A stretch of DNA of 64,000 nt from Gemmobacter megaterium (GTDB lineage Bacteria; Pseudomonadota; Alphaproteobacteria; Rhodobacterales; Rhodobacteraceae): the NCBI RefSeq assembly GCF_900156815.1, contig NZ_FTOT01000001.1, positions 1-64,000 on the forward strand, read 5' to 3'. Position numbers and translations under genes: made by a program. Under the pieces are notes generated by a model. That model ran no database searches, had not been told where the DNA came from, and saw nothing but the letters and a program-made list of their open reading frames with translations. Below, piece after piece: positions 34,853 through 51,285 of this stretch. Within the stretch, counting starts at the first letter, position 1; every line of letters begins with the position of its first letter.

Positions 34853-35554
34853 TCAATCCTGAAAGCGCCAGGCATGCAGGTCCGAGCCATGGCTTTTCAG
34901 CCATCGTCGCGGGGCTTCATAGCCGGGCAGCAGCCGGGCCACCACGGCCCAGTAGCGTGGCGAATGGTTCATTTCGGCAAGATGCGCGACCTCGTGGGCG
35001 GCCACATAATCCAGCACCTCGGGCGGGGCCATGATCAGCCGCCAGCTGAACATCAGCCCCCCCGCCGCCGTGCATGAGCCCCAGCGTGAACGCGTGTCGC
35101 GCAGTGTCAGGCTGGAATGGCGGCGCCCGAGGGCCTGGGTGTAGTGCGCGACCGATCTTTCCAGCCTGGCCCGCGCAAGGTGGCGCAGGAAGGTGGCAAC
35201 CCGCACGCCGCATTGCGACGGATCACCGGGGACCACCAGCCCCTCGTCCGTTAGGTGCACGGCCCCGCGCGCCGGACCTGCGGTAATGGCGCGCAGCCGA
35301 CCCTCGACCGGAAACGCCACGCCCGGTGCGATCTGCGCCGCTCTGGGGACACGTGCCAGTGCCTGCGCGATCCAGTCCGCGCGCGACCGCGCAAAGGCCA
35401 GCCCTTCGGCCTCGCGCACCCGCGCGGGCAAGGTCAGCGTGACCTGACCGTCAAGGCCGGACACGCGCAGCGAGATGCGCCGCGCCCGCGCCGACCGGCG
35501 CAAGGCAATCTCGATCTGGGGCGGCCCGCCGGGCGGGCCGGGGATTCGTGCCAT
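34853..35554 (-). CDS. M48/YgjP-like zinc metallopeptidase (DUF45)
   Basis: The 233-residue protein matches the YgjP/SprT-like family: RRSARARRISLRVSGLDGQVTLTLP at the N-terminus, RWGSC, FSWRLIMAPPEVLDYVAAHEVAHLAEMNHSPRYWAVV with zinc ligands in HEVAH (His about 187 and 191, Glu 188) and a third ligand His in MNHS, then LLPGYEAPRRWLKSHG. Cytosolic; substrate unknown. The start at 35554 fits the family N-terminus. It is divergent from the FYDLN gene, across a 101-base gap with a consensus -35 TTGACA at 35586 but no clear -10. Confidence 0.88.
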   Translation of the reverse strand: MARIPGPPGGPPQIEIALRRSARARRISLRVSGLDGQVTLTLPARVREAEGLAFARSRADWIAQALARVPRAAQIAPGVAFPVEGRLRAITAGPARGAVHLTDEGLVVPGDPSQCGVRVATFLRHLARARLERSVAHYTQALGRRHSSLTLRDTRSRWGSCTAAGGLMFSWRLIMAPPEVLDYVAAHEVAHLAEMNHSPRYWAVVARLLPGYEAPRRWLKSHGSDLHAWRFQD

Positions 35555-35655
35555 GGCCCGTCCTTCCGTTTCACCATCAAGGGATTTGACAGGGCCTTGG
35601 CGTTGTGACAAGGGAGGCCGACTCCGGCCCATCCATCTCTTGCAGGGAAAATACC

Positions 35656-35976
35656 ATGCCCAAGGCAGAATGGGGCACGAAGCGCATTTGCCCGACCACC
35701 GGGAAACGCTTCTACGACCTCAACCGCACCCCGATCGTCAGCCCCTACACCGGCGAGATCGTCGATATTGAAACCGTGCGTCGCAAGGCCGCAGGTGCCA
35801 TCATCGCACAGGAAGCCAAGACGGCCGCCGTTCTGGATGACGATCTGGATGGCGAGGATCTGATCGAAGCCGATGCCGACGACGCCGATCTGGACGAAGA
35901 GTTGCTGGAAGACGACGACGAGACCGTCTCGCTGGACGATCTTGCCGATGTTGCCGGCGGCGAAGACGACGCCTGA
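35656..35976 (+). CDS. FYDLN-domain acidic protein (TIGR02300)
   Basis: This small 106-residue protein has the N-terminal signature MPKAEWGTKRICPTTGKRFYDLNRTPIVSPYTG, a zinc-ribbon-like short motif, then a tail that is almost entirely Asp/Glu (DDDLDGEDLIEADADDADLDEELLEDDDETVSL, given here in part as a description of composition). The family is alphaproteobacterial and uncharacterised. Its tail suggests electrostatic binding to basic partners, for example ribosomal or nucleic-acid-binding proteins. The start at 35656 (ATG after GCAGGGAAA) is preferred over an upstream extension of 17 residues. Confidence 0.9.
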   Translation: MPKAEWGTKRICPTTGKRFYDLNRTPIVSPYTGEIVDIETVRRKAAGAIIAQEAKTAAVLDDDLDGEDLIEADADDADLDEELLEDDDETVSLDDLADVAGGEDDA

Positions 35977-36088
35977 GAAAACGTTCCGGGGGGCGCATTT
36001 TCCCACTTGCAGCCCCCCGACGAACCGCCTAAACACCGCCTCACGAAGCGACGATGACGGAAACGGAACGCAGCTTCGCACCTCCGGT

Positions 36089-36164
<76 letters not shown>

Positions 36165-36187
36165 AAAATCCAAATTTGACGTTGAAT

Positions 36188-36208
36188 AAAGCCCCCTCCG
36201 GGGCTTTT
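36188..36208 (+). terminator. Rho-independent terminator of tRNA-Ala
   Basis: AAAGCCCC-CTCC-GGGGCTTTT: 8-base-pair stem, tight 4-base loop and T-run, 23 bases after the tRNA. Confidence 0.85.
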
Positions 36209-36301
36209 GTCATTTCATGCCATGCGTGAGACGGGATGCGCGGTCTGCGCGGGCAGGCGCCGGTGCCTGGGTGCCCTGCCCATGGCGCAGCGGGGCAGGG
36301 C

Positions 36302-36330
36302 TTGAACTCATCTGCCCTTGCGCGTATCTG
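36302..36330 (+). promoter_or_regulatory. Predicted promoter of secE-nusG
   Basis: -35 TTGAAC (36302-36307), 17-base spacer, -10 TATCTG (36325-36330). Transcription would start near 36337, giving a short leader of about 23 bases before secE. Confidence 0.55.
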
Positions 36331-36359
36331 GACGCGATCCGGTATGCGAGGCGATGACG

Positions 36360-36557
36360 ATGGCCAAGACGAACCCCTTCCAGTTCCTCCAGCAGACGCG
36401 CTCCGAAGTGGGCAAGATCGTCTGGCCGAACCGGCGCGAGGTTGTATTGACCACCGTCATGGTGTTCGTGATGGCAACCTTGACGGCGATCTTCTTCTTT
36501 GGGGTCGATACGCTTATCAACCTTGGGCTTCGCAGTCTGCTGTCGTTCTTCGGCTGA
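36360..36557 (+). CDS. secE: Preprotein translocase subunit SecE
   Basis: The 65-residue single-helix SecE stabilises SecY in the translocon. It has the conserved amphipathic FLQQTRSEVGKIVWPNRREVV followed by one transmembrane helix (TTVMVFVMATLTAIFFFG). ATG 36360 is preferred to 36354 because a GAGG ribosome-binding site lies 8 bases upstream. A 172-base gap separates it from nusG; I see no gene and no convincing terminator in it. Confidence 0.94.
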   Translation: MAKTNPFQFLQQTRSEVGKIVWPNRREVVLTTVMVFVMATLTAIFFFGVDTLINLGLRSLLSFFG

Positions 36558-36729
36558 TCCGGCGACACCCCTTGAAATCGCGCGGTCCCGGCGTTAGACG
36601 GGGCAGCGTTCCCCGGACAGCGGCGTGCAGCGATTCGCATGCGCGCTGTGATTTTGTCCGGGTTTGGGCCGTTCGGGTCCATGAAACGACAGAAAGACCG
36701 GGGCAGCCCGGAAGGCGAAGGTGGCAGGC

Positions 36730-37266
36730 ATGGCAAAGCGCTGGTATTCGGTGAGCGTCCTCTCGAACTTCGAGAAGAAGGTCGCCGAACAGATTCGTAC
36801 GGCCGTAACCGACGCCGGTCTGGAAGATGAAATCGACGAGGTGCTGGTCCCGACCGAAGAGGTCATCGAGATCCGCCGCGGCAAGAAGGTCACGTCCGAG
36901 CGCCGGTTCATGCCGGGCTATGTGCTTGTTCACATGGATATGTCGAACCGTGGCTATCATCTGGTCACGTCGATCAACCGCGTGACGGGCTTTCTTGGCC
37001 CGCAAGGCAAGCCGATGCCGATGCGCGACGACGAGGTGAACGGTATCCTCAACCGTGCCGAGGCCGGGGCAGAGGTGGCGCCACGCAACCTGATCCGTTT
37101 CGAGATTGGCGAGCGGGTCAAGGTGAACGACGGCCCGTTCGAAGGTTTCGACGGCATGGTCGAGGATGTGGACGAGGCGGCAAGCCGCCTCAAGGTCACG
37201 GTCTCGATCTTTGGTCGCGCCACGCCCGTGGAACTGGAATTCACCCAGGTGTCGAAAGTCGCCTGA
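36730..37266 (+). CDS. nusG: Transcription termination/antitermination factor NusG
   Basis: The 178-residue protein has the NGN domain (KRWYSVSVLSNFEKKVAEQI; RRGKKVTSERRFMPGYVLVHMDM, then TGFLGP) and the C-terminal KOW domain (FEIGERVKVNDGPFEGFDGMVEDVD). It links RNA polymerase to ribosomes and to Rho. The ATG at 36730 is used rather than a GTG 9 bases upstream. Confidence 0.97.
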   Translation: MAKRWYSVSVLSNFEKKVAEQIRTAVTDAGLEDEIDEVLVPTEEVIEIRRGKKVTSERRFMPGYVLVHMDMSNRGYHLVTSINRVTGFLGPQGKPMPMRDDEVNGILNRAEAGAEVAPRNLIRFEIGERVKVNDGPFEGFDGMVEDVDEAASRLKVTVSIFGRATPVELEFTQVSKVA

Positions 37267-37281
37267 GGTGCACCTGCGGGA

Positions 37282-37304
37282 GGCGGACGGGAAACCGGGC
37301 CGCC
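37282..37304 (+). other. GAAA-capped stem-loop in the rplK leader
   Basis: GGCGG-a-CGG/CCG-gg-CCGCC around a GAAA tetraloop, in the 100 bases between nusG and rplK. It is a candidate site of ribosomal-protein feedback or an mRNA-processing site; similar GAAA hairpins are abundant in the rplJ leader. Confidence 0.4.
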
Positions 37305-37366
37305 GCACCGCTAAACTTGCCCGGCCGGAATGATCCTGCGGGCACAGTGACGAAGGAGTAGGCCAG

Positions 37367-37819
37367 ATGGCCAAGAAAGTAATGGGGCAGCTCAAGCTGC
37401 AAGTGAAGGCCCAGCAGGCCAACCCGTCGCCCCCAGTGGGTCCGGCGCTGGGTCAGCGCGGTCTGAACATCATGGCGTTCGTGAAGGAATTCAACGCCCG
37501 GACCGCCGACATCGAGGCCGGCGCGCCGACCCCGGTGGTGATCACCTACTACCAGGACAAGTCGTTCACGCTGGAGCTGAAAACGCCCCCGGCCTCTTAC
37601 CTGCTGAAAAAGGCCGCTGGCCTGAAGCCGCAGGGCAAGCGCGCCCGTATGCAGGGCAGCCCGAAGCCGGGCCGTCATGTGCAGGGAACCGTGACCGCGG
37701 CGCAGGTGCGCCAGATCGCCGAAGTCAAGATGAAGGACTTGTCGGCGCATGACATCGATGCAGCGATGCAGATCATTCTTGGCTCTGCCAAGTCCTGCGG
37801 CATCGAAGTGAAGGGCTGA
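37367..37819 (+). CDS. rplK: 50S ribosomal protein L11
   Basis: The 150-residue L11 has the N-terminal [39 protein letters not shown] and the rRNA-binding C-terminal domain ([27 protein letters not shown]). It forms the GTPase-associated stalk base. The gene has an AAGGAG ribosome-binding site and is followed by rplA after 4 bases, so they are coupled. Confidence 0.97.
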   Translation: MAKKVMGQLKLQVKAQQANPSPPVGPALGQRGLNIMAFVKEFNARTADIEAGAPTPVVITYYQDKSFTLELKTPPASYLLKKAAGLKPQGKRARMQGSPKPGRHVQGTVTAAQVRQIAEVKMKDLSAHDIDAAMQIILGSAKSCGIEVKG

Positions 37820-37823
37820 GATC

Positions 37824-38522
37824 ATGGCGAAAGTTGCAAAACGCACCGCAGCCGCCCGCGCGCTGTTCGAAGGCAAGTCGAACGTCACCGTTGAAGAAGC
37901 GGTCGACCTGATCAAGAAGGCCGCTTCGGCAAAGTTCGACGAAACCGTCGAAATCTCGCTGAACCTGGGCGTCGATCCGCGTCATGCCGACCAGATGGTC
38001 CGTGGCGTGGTCAATCTGCCGAACGGTACCGGCAAGACCGTGCGCGTCGCGGTGTTCGCACGCGGCGCCAAGGCTGACGAGGCCAAGGAAGCCGGTGCAG
38101 AGATCGTCGGCGCCGAAGACCTGCTGGAAACCATCCAGAAGGGCGAGATCAACTTTGATCGTTGCATCGCAACCCCGGACATGATGCCGCTGGTCGGCCG
38201 TCTGGGCAAGATCCTGGGCCCGCGCAACCTGATGCCGAACCCCAAGGTCGGCACCGTGACCATGGATGTCGCCACCGCGGTGAAGAACGCCAAGGGCGGC
38301 GAAGTCCAGTTCAAGGTTGAAAAGGCCGGGATCATCCACGGCGGCATCGGCAAGGTGTCGTTCGAGGGCAACCAGCTGGCAGAGAACATCCGCGCCTTCG
38401 TGGATGCCGTCTCGCGCGCCAAGCCGACCGGGGCCAAGGGCACCTATCTGAAAAAGGTGTCGCTGTCCTCGACCATGGGCCCTGGCGTCAGCGTCGACCT
38501 GACCTCGGCCACGGCGAAGTGA
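37824..38522 (+). CDS. rplA: 50S ribosomal protein L1
   Basis: The 232-residue L1 has [24 protein letters not shown] and the signature [17 protein letters not shown]1 forms the mobile E-site stalk and in many bacteria represses its own L11-L1 mRNA. A 268-base structured leader separates it from rplJ. Confidence 0.97.
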   Translation: MAKVAKRTAAARALFEGKSNVTVEEAVDLIKKAASAKFDETVEISLNLGVDPRHADQMVRGVVNLPNGTGKTVRVAVFARGAKADEAKEAGAEIVGAEDLLETIQKGEINFDRCIATPDMMPLVGRLGKILGPRNLMPNPKVGTVTMDVATAVKNAKGGEVQFKVEKAGIIHGGIGKVSFEGNQLAENIRAFVDAVSRAKPTGAKGTYLKKVSLSSTMGPGVSVDLTSATAK

Positions 38523-38531
38523 TTTGCAGTC

Positions 38532-38790
38532 TGGGTGGAAACACCCATTCTGACGAGCTTCCGATCTGAAAGGATCGGAATGACAGGGCGGAAACGCCCT
38601 GTCCTGTCCGAGACGGAGGGTGCCGGGAAACCGGCTTAATGTCCTTCCCGAGATGGGAAACGGGAACGGAATTCGGGGCATGTGCCTCGGGTGATCTGGA
38701 ACCGGGACCCTGAAACGGACCCGACCGCCCGGCCCGCAAGGGCAGGGCGAAAACGAGCCGGGGGGAAACCCCCAAACTTGGAGTAAACCT
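38532..38790 (+). promoter_or_regulatory. Structured mRNA leader of rplJ-rplL (L10-leader type)
   Basis: The gap between rplA and rplJ folds into a chain of about nine stem-loops, many capped by GAAA or another GNRA loop: 38532-38547, 38559-38580 (8 perfect pairs), 38582-38603 (9 perfect pairs), 38622-38635, 38645-38666, 38674-38689, 38703-38723, 38726-38749 (GCAA loop) and 38760-38773. The block at about 38605-38650 with GAGACGGAGGG and TGTCCTTCC is where an L10(L12)4 binding kink-turn would be expected. A GGAG ribosome-binding site at 38780 serves the GTG start. Confidence 0.65.
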
Positions 38791-39306
38791 GTGGATAGAG
38801 CGCAGAAAGAGAAAGTGGTCGAGGAACTCGGCCAGATCTTCGAAAGCTCTGGCGTCGTGGTGGTTGCCCACTACGAAGGCATGACGGTTTCTCAGATGCA
38901 GGCCCTGCGGGCGGACATGCGTGCCGTCGCCGGGGGCGTTCGCGTTGCCAAGAACAAGCTCGCCCAGATCGCCCTTGAAGGCAAGCCCGGACAGGGCATG
39001 ACCGAACTGCTCAAGGGCATGACCGTGTTTGCCTATTCGGATGACCCCGTCGCTGCGGCGAAGGTCTGCGAAGCTTATGCCAAGAAGAACGACAAGTTCG
39101 TGATCCTTGGCGGCGCTATGGGCAATGCGGTTCTCGACCAGGCCGGTGTCAAGGCCGTGGCAGCCATGCCGTCGCGTGAAGAGCTTATCGCTCAGATCGT
39201 TTCGTGCATCGGTGCCCCTGCTTCGAACATCGCTGGTGCGATCGGCGCGCCTGCGGCGAACATCGCTGGAATCCTCAAGACCCTTGAGGAACGCGAAGCT
39301 GCCTGA
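38791..39306 (+). CDS. rplJ: 50S ribosomal protein L10
   Basis: The 171-residue protein begins with [32 protein letters not shown] and has the [12 protein letters not shown] and C-terminal L12-binding helix ([12 protein letters not shown]). L10 anchors the L7/L12 stalk. The start codon is GTG, preceded by TTGGAGT. An unusual Ala-rich duplication near the end reads [21 protein letters not shown]. Confidence 0.96.
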   Translation: MDRAQKEKVVEELGQIFESSGVVVVAHYEGMTVSQMQALRADMRAVAGGVRVAKNKLAQIALEGKPGQGMTELLKGMTVFAYSDDPVAAAKVCEAYAKKNDKFVILGGAMGNAVLDQAGVKAVAAMPSREELIAQIVSCIGAPASNIAGAIGAPAANIAGILKTLEEREAA

Positions 39307-39375
39307 GACTTCCCCATGCCTTCGACTGGACATCCCGTCGTCGGAACCCCATCTAGTATCGAACGGAACTGAAAA

Positions 39376-39753
39376 ATGGCTGATCTGAAAGCACTCGCCG
39401 AGCAAATCGTCAACCTGACGCTGCTGCAGGCCCAGGAACTGAAAACGATCCTGAAAGACGACTACGGCATCGAGCCCGCCGCTGGCGGCGCTGTGATGAT
39501 GGCTGGCCCGGCTGCTGGTGCAGCTGCCCCCGCCGAAGAAGAAAAAACCGAATTCGACGTCGTCCTGACCGATGCCGGCGCCAACAAGATCAACGTGATC
39601 AAGGAAGTGCGCGCGATCACCGGTCTGGGCCTGAAAGAAGCCAAGGACCTGGTCGAAGCTGGCGGCAAGGTGAAAGAAGGCATCTCGAAAGCCGACGCCG
39701 AAGCCATGAAGAAAAAGCTCGAAGAAGCTGGCGCGAAAGTCGAGCTGAAGTGA
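39376..39753 (+). CDS. rplL: 50S ribosomal protein L7/L12
   Basis: The 125-residue protein has the N-terminal dimerisation region ([23 protein letters not shown]), an Ala/Pro hinge ([17 protein letters not shown]) and the C-terminal factor-binding domain ([55 protein letters not shown], described in part). It is the multicopy stalk protein that recruits translation GTPases. It is followed by attenuator-like structures before rpoB. Confidence 0.97.
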   Translation: MADLKALAEQIVNLTLLQAQELKTILKDDYGIEPAAGGAVMMAGPAAGAAAPAEEEKTEFDVVLTDAGANKINVIKEVRAITGLGLKEAKDLVEAGGKVKEGISKADAEAMKKKLEEAGAKVELK

Positions 39754-39762
39754 TCATGTCCG

Positions 39763-39903
39763 GGATGCGCGACGCATCCTGACACTGTCATCAGGCCGGA
39801 TCCGGGGAACCCCGGGTCCGGCCAGACCTGTCTTGAAGGGCGCATCCAGGTGCGCCGTTCCGGAAAGGTCCGGGTTCGGGAGCCCGCCGGTGGGACGGCG
39901 GGC
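39763..39903 (+). promoter_or_regulatory. Attenuator/processing hairpins between rplL and rpoB
   Basis: Four hairpins lie in the 241-base gap: GGATGCG-CGA-CGCATCC (39763-39779, 7 pairs); a very stable 14-pair stem with a 2-base loop (39794-39823, GGCCGGATCCGGGG and its complement with one G-T pair); GGCGCA-TCCAGG-TGCGCC (39839-39856); and GCCCGCCG/CGGCGGGC (39882-39903). No T-run follows, so partial termination or RNase III cleavage is more likely than a classic terminator. The arrangement matches the position of the E. coli rplL-rpoB attenuator and processing site. Confidence 0.6.
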
Positions 39904-39994
39904 AGGCATGGAACCCAAGACATCCGCGTTCGAAAGGCGCTCCTCCGTGGCCCGACGGAGAGACGCGCCGAGATGACGAAAGGTGACCACGAGC

Positions 39995-44126
<4,132 letters not shown>

Positions 44127-44128
<2 letters not shown>

Positions 44129-44142
44129 GGGCTTCGGCCCTC
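44127..44142 (+). other. UUCG-capped hairpin at the rpoB-rpoC junction
   Basis: GAGGGC-TTCG-GCCCTC overlaps the rpoB stop codon. TTCG loops are very stable and may protect or process the mRNA between rpoB and rpoC. Confidence 0.45.
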
Positions 44143-44174
44143 TCTCAACCGCTCCCCTTAGCTAAGGACGCAAG

Positions 44175-48422
<4,248 letters not shown>

Positions 48423-48442
48423 TCGTGACGTGAGATGAGATG

Positions 48443-48472
48443 AAAGGCCCCGGCACCACTGCCGGGGCCTTT
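48443..48472 (+). terminator. Rho-independent terminator of the rpoBC operon
   Basis: A perfect 13-base-pair stem AAAGGCCCCGGCA/TGCCGGGGCCTTT with a CCAC loop begins 20 bases after the rpoC stop. The stem ends in TTT. Confidence 0.9.
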
Positions 48473-48538
48473 CGCGTTTCGGCCTGCTGGACCGGGCAGG
48501 GCGGGGCGCGGTCCCGTTGCTGGCGGACGCAGCCCATG

Positions 48539-48566
48539 AAAAAGCCCCGCGCATGAGCGCAGGGCG
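48539..48566 (-). terminator. Rho-independent terminator of puuD
   Basis: On the minus strand GCCCTGCGC-TCAT-GCGCGGGGC is followed by six T residues, 25 bases after the puuD stop. Confidence 0.85.
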
Positions 48567-48590
48567 GGCGGCAGGGCGGTTCGGTGCGGG

Positions 48591-49817
48591 TCAGCCTTCG
48601 GTGGCGGTGCGGAACCAGCGGCGGATCGCCGCGCGCTCTTCCTCTTCCATGAAGCTGAGGTTTGCGGGGGGCATCGCATGGCTTAGCCCCGACTGGAGCC
48701 AGATATCGCGCGCATGGCGGGCCACCGCTTCGGGGGTGTCCAGCACCACGCCCTTCGGTGCCCAGGCCAGCCCCTGCCAGCCGGGTTCGGCGGCATGGCA
48801 CATCGAACAGCGACCCATGACGATGTCGCTGACGTCGGCGAACCCCTCCGCAGCGGCGAAACGGGCCGGGGCGCCGGTCAGCGCCGCCTGATCCTCGTCA
48901 CCGATGCGCAGGGGCGCGGTGGACAACCACATGATCAGCACGAACAGCACCGCCGTCACGCCCCAGGTCCAGTGCGGATTGCCAAGGCGCGCATGTTTCG
49001 AGTTGAACCAATGCCGGATCGTCACCCCCATCAGAAACACGAGTGAGGCGATGATCCAGGTGTTGTCGGTGGCAAAGGCCAGCGGATAGTGGTTCGACAG
49101 CATCAGGAAGATCACCGGAAGCGTCAGGTAATTGTTGTGCGTGCTGCGCTGCTTGGCGATCTTGCCATATTTCGGGTCGGGCTTGCGGCCCGCTTGCAGG
49201 TCGGCCACCACCACCCGCTGGTTGGGCATGATGATGAAGAACACGTTCCCCGACATGATTGACGCGGTGAACGCCCCAAGATGCAGCATCGCCGCCCGGC
49301 CCGAAAAGACGCTGGTGTAGAAATAGGCCATGCCAACCAGCACGACGAACAGCGCCACCATCACCAGGGTCTGGTTCGCATTCACAAAGGTCTTGCAGAT
49401 CTGGTTATAGGCCATCCAGCCAAAGGCCAGCGACCCCAGAGAGATCAGCACCGCGCCCCAGATCGGCAGATCCATCACCGCAGGATCCACCAGATAGAAT
49501 TCCGCGCCCAGATAGTAGACCAGTGCCAGCAGGGCAAAGCCCGACAGCCAGGTGGCATAGCTTTCCCATTTGAACCAGGTCAGATGCTCGGGCATCGCCG
49601 CCGGGGCCACCAGATATTTGCGGATATGATAGAATCCGCCGCCATGCACCTGCCACTCCTCGCCATGCGCCCCTTCGGGCAGATCCGGCGCCTTGCGCAG
49701 CCCCAGATCCAGCGCGATGAAGTAGAAGCTGGAGCCAATCCAGGCGATGGCCGTGATCACATGCAGCCAGCGCACGGCAAATTCCGCCCAGGCGCCGAAA
49801 ACGTATAGGTCATACAT
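48591..49817 (-). CDS. puuD: Urate hydroxylase PuuD (membrane urate oxidase with cytochrome c domain)
   Basis: PuuD oxidises urate to 5-hydroxyisourate and passes electrons through its cytochrome c domain to the respiratory chain. The 408-residue protein has about eight membrane helices beginning FAVRWLHVITAIAWIGSSFYFIALDLGL, conserved HNNYLTLPVIFLMLSNHYP, and a C-terminal periplasmic haem domain with C337-SM-C340-H341 in RCSMCHAAEP. ATG 49817 is chosen: the GGGGAG box abuts ATG 49826 but lies 9 bases from 49817. No other purine-degradation gene is nearby. It is divergent from a LysR gene. Confidence 0.95.
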   Translation of the reverse strand: MYDLYVFGAWAEFAVRWLHVITAIAWIGSSFYFIALDLGLRKAPDLPEGAHGEEWQVHGGGFYHIRKYLVAPAAMPEHLTWFKWESYATWLSGFALLALVYYLGAEFYLVDPAVMDLPIWGAVLISLGSLAFGWMAYNQICKTFVNANQTLVMVALFVVLVGMAYFYTSVFSGRAAMLHLGAFTASIMSGNVFFIIMPNQRVVVADLQAGRKPDPKYGKIAKQRSTHNNYLTLPVIFLMLSNHYPLAFATDNTWIIASLVFLMGVTIRHWFNSKHARLGNPHWTWGVTAVLFVLIMWLSTAPLRIGDEDQAALTGAPARFAAAEGFADVSDIVMGRCSMCHAAEPGWQGLAWAPKGVVLDTPEAVARHARDIWLQSGLSHAMPPANLSFMEEEERAAIRRWFRTATEG

Positions 49818-49928
49818 GGCCCGCATCTCCCCTGTTTGCCGCAGGCTATACCGGCGCGCATCTTTCTGTTAGCACAGGCAATCGCCAAGCAGTTTCAAAC
49901 CAGCCCGAAAAATGCCCGTGGTCCACCC

Positions 49929-50849
49929 ATGTCCTATGTGAACAATATCCGCATGTTCGTGCGTGTCTATGAATTGGGCAGCATGAGCGCGGCCGCCCGC
50001 GATCAACGCACCTCTCCGGCGGTGGCCTCGGCCCGGATCTCGGAACTGGAAAAGCATCTGGGTGTGCGCCTGTTCAACCGGACCACGCGCAGCCTGCAAG
50101 CGACGGAAAGCGGGCGGTTGTTCTATGACGGGGCCTGCAAGGTGCTGGAGGCGATTGACGAGGCCGAGGCGGCGGTCGTCGATGCCACGCAGAACCCCCG
50201 CGGCACGCTGCATATTGCGGCGCCACTGGGGGTAGGGCGGCGGCTGATTGCGCCCCTGGTTCCGGCCTTCAAACATGACTGGCCGCTGATCGACCTGCGG
50301 CTGCGGCTGTCCGACCGTTCCATCGACGTGACGGCCGAAGGGCTGGATGTGGCCTTTCATCTGGGGATTCTGGAGGATTCGAACCTCAAGGTCCGGGTCA
50401 TCGCCGATTGCCCCCGTCTGCTGTGCGCCGCCCCGGCCTATGTCGCGCGCCGTGGGATGCCGGCCGATGGCGCCGCGCTGGTGCAGGACCGGCACGAGTG
50501 CCTGAACCTGCGCTTTCCCGGCGCGCGCGAGTTCCAATGGACGCTTGTCACCCCCGACGGCCCACAGCGGTTCGAGATCACCGGCCCGTTCGAGACCGAT
50601 GACGGCGATGTTCTGACCGGCTGGGCGCTGGAGGGATGGGGTATCGTGCTGAAGCCGCTGTTCGAGGTGGCCGACCATCTGCGGTCCGGCGCCTTGGTGC
50701 CGGTGGCGGTGGCCACGCCGCCCTTGCCGGTGCAACTGTCGGCGTTGATGCCGCATCGACGTCTGAAAGACCCCAAGACACGGCTGCTGGTGGATTTCAT
50801 GGCCACCCGGATCAAGGCCGATCTGGCGGCCAAGGTCATGGGGCTATGA
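49929..50849 (+). CDS. LysR family transcriptional regulator
   Basis: The 306-residue protein has an N-terminal winged helix (NNIRMFVRVYELGSMSAAARDQRTSPAVASARISELEKHLGVRLFNRTTRSLQATESG, in part) and a periplasmic-binding-like effector domain (about 90-295). The type is the CrgA/AaeR-like branch that often regulates small-molecule degradation or efflux. Its divergent placement from puuD (111-base gap) suggests control of puuD. The gap holds an inverted repeat CTGT-TAGC-ACAG at 49866-49877. Its stop overlaps the next gene (ATGA). Confidence 0.9.
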   Translation: MSYVNNIRMFVRVYELGSMSAAARDQRTSPAVASARISELEKHLGVRLFNRTTRSLQATESGRLFYDGACKVLEAIDEAEAAVVDATQNPRGTLHIAAPLGVGRRLIAPLVPAFKHDWPLIDLRLRLSDRSIDVTAEGLDVAFHLGILEDSNLKVRVIADCPRLLCAAPAYVARRGMPADGAALVQDRHECLNLRFPGAREFQWTLVTPDGPQRFEITGPFETDDGDVLTGWALEGWGIVLKPLFEVADHLRSGALVPVAVATPPLPVQLSALMPHRRLKDPKTRLLVDFMATRIKADLAAKVMGL

Positions 50850-51265
50850 GACAGGCGCTGATCCTTGGCCTTGCCCTTGTCGGGCTGGCGGGGCCGGTCA
50901 TGGCCAGCGATGCGCGGTTCGTGGGCGAATGGTCCTGTCGCAGCGATCATGCGGATCTGGATGGCGCGGGCAAACATGTGTCCGGCTTTACCCGCAGCTT
51001 TTATCTGATCGTGCTGGGCGATGGCACCTTCATCGCCGAAGGGCGGCAGACCGGCTATGGAACGTTTCGCACCTTCGGCCCCTGGCAGGTGGTGGGCGGT
51101 GACACGATGACCGCCCGCGGGCAAGAACGCGGGGGGCTTGGCCCCGGCCTGTTCACGCTGATGCTGAAACCGGCGCAGGATGGCACATTGATAGATGTCT
51201 GGGAGATGACAGACAGCCGTGGCCGGGTCATCGCCCGCACCGTCGACAGTTGCACGCGGGCCTGA
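50846..51265 (+). CDS. Small exported protein of unknown function
   Basis: The 139-residue product starts with a cleavable signal peptide (MRQALILGLALVGLAGPVMA, cleavage near residue 20). The mature part (ARFVGEWSCRSDHADLDGAG to the C-terminal TVDSCTRA) has a lipocalin-like 'FVGEWSC...' opening and a two-cysteine frame that could form a disulfide. No family recognised. Its ATG overlaps the LysR stop by 4 bases, so translation is coupled, but a link to urate is not shown. It converges with metZ. Confidence 0.75.
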   Translation: MRQALILGLALVGLAGPVMASDARFVGEWSCRSDHADLDGAGKHVSGFTRSFYLIVLGDGTFIAEGRQTGYGTFRTFGPWQVVGGDTMTARGQERGGLGPGLFTLMLKPAQDGTLIDVWEMTDSRGRVIARTVDSCTRA

Positions 51266-51285
51266 GGCCCGCGCGCAACGGCGCC

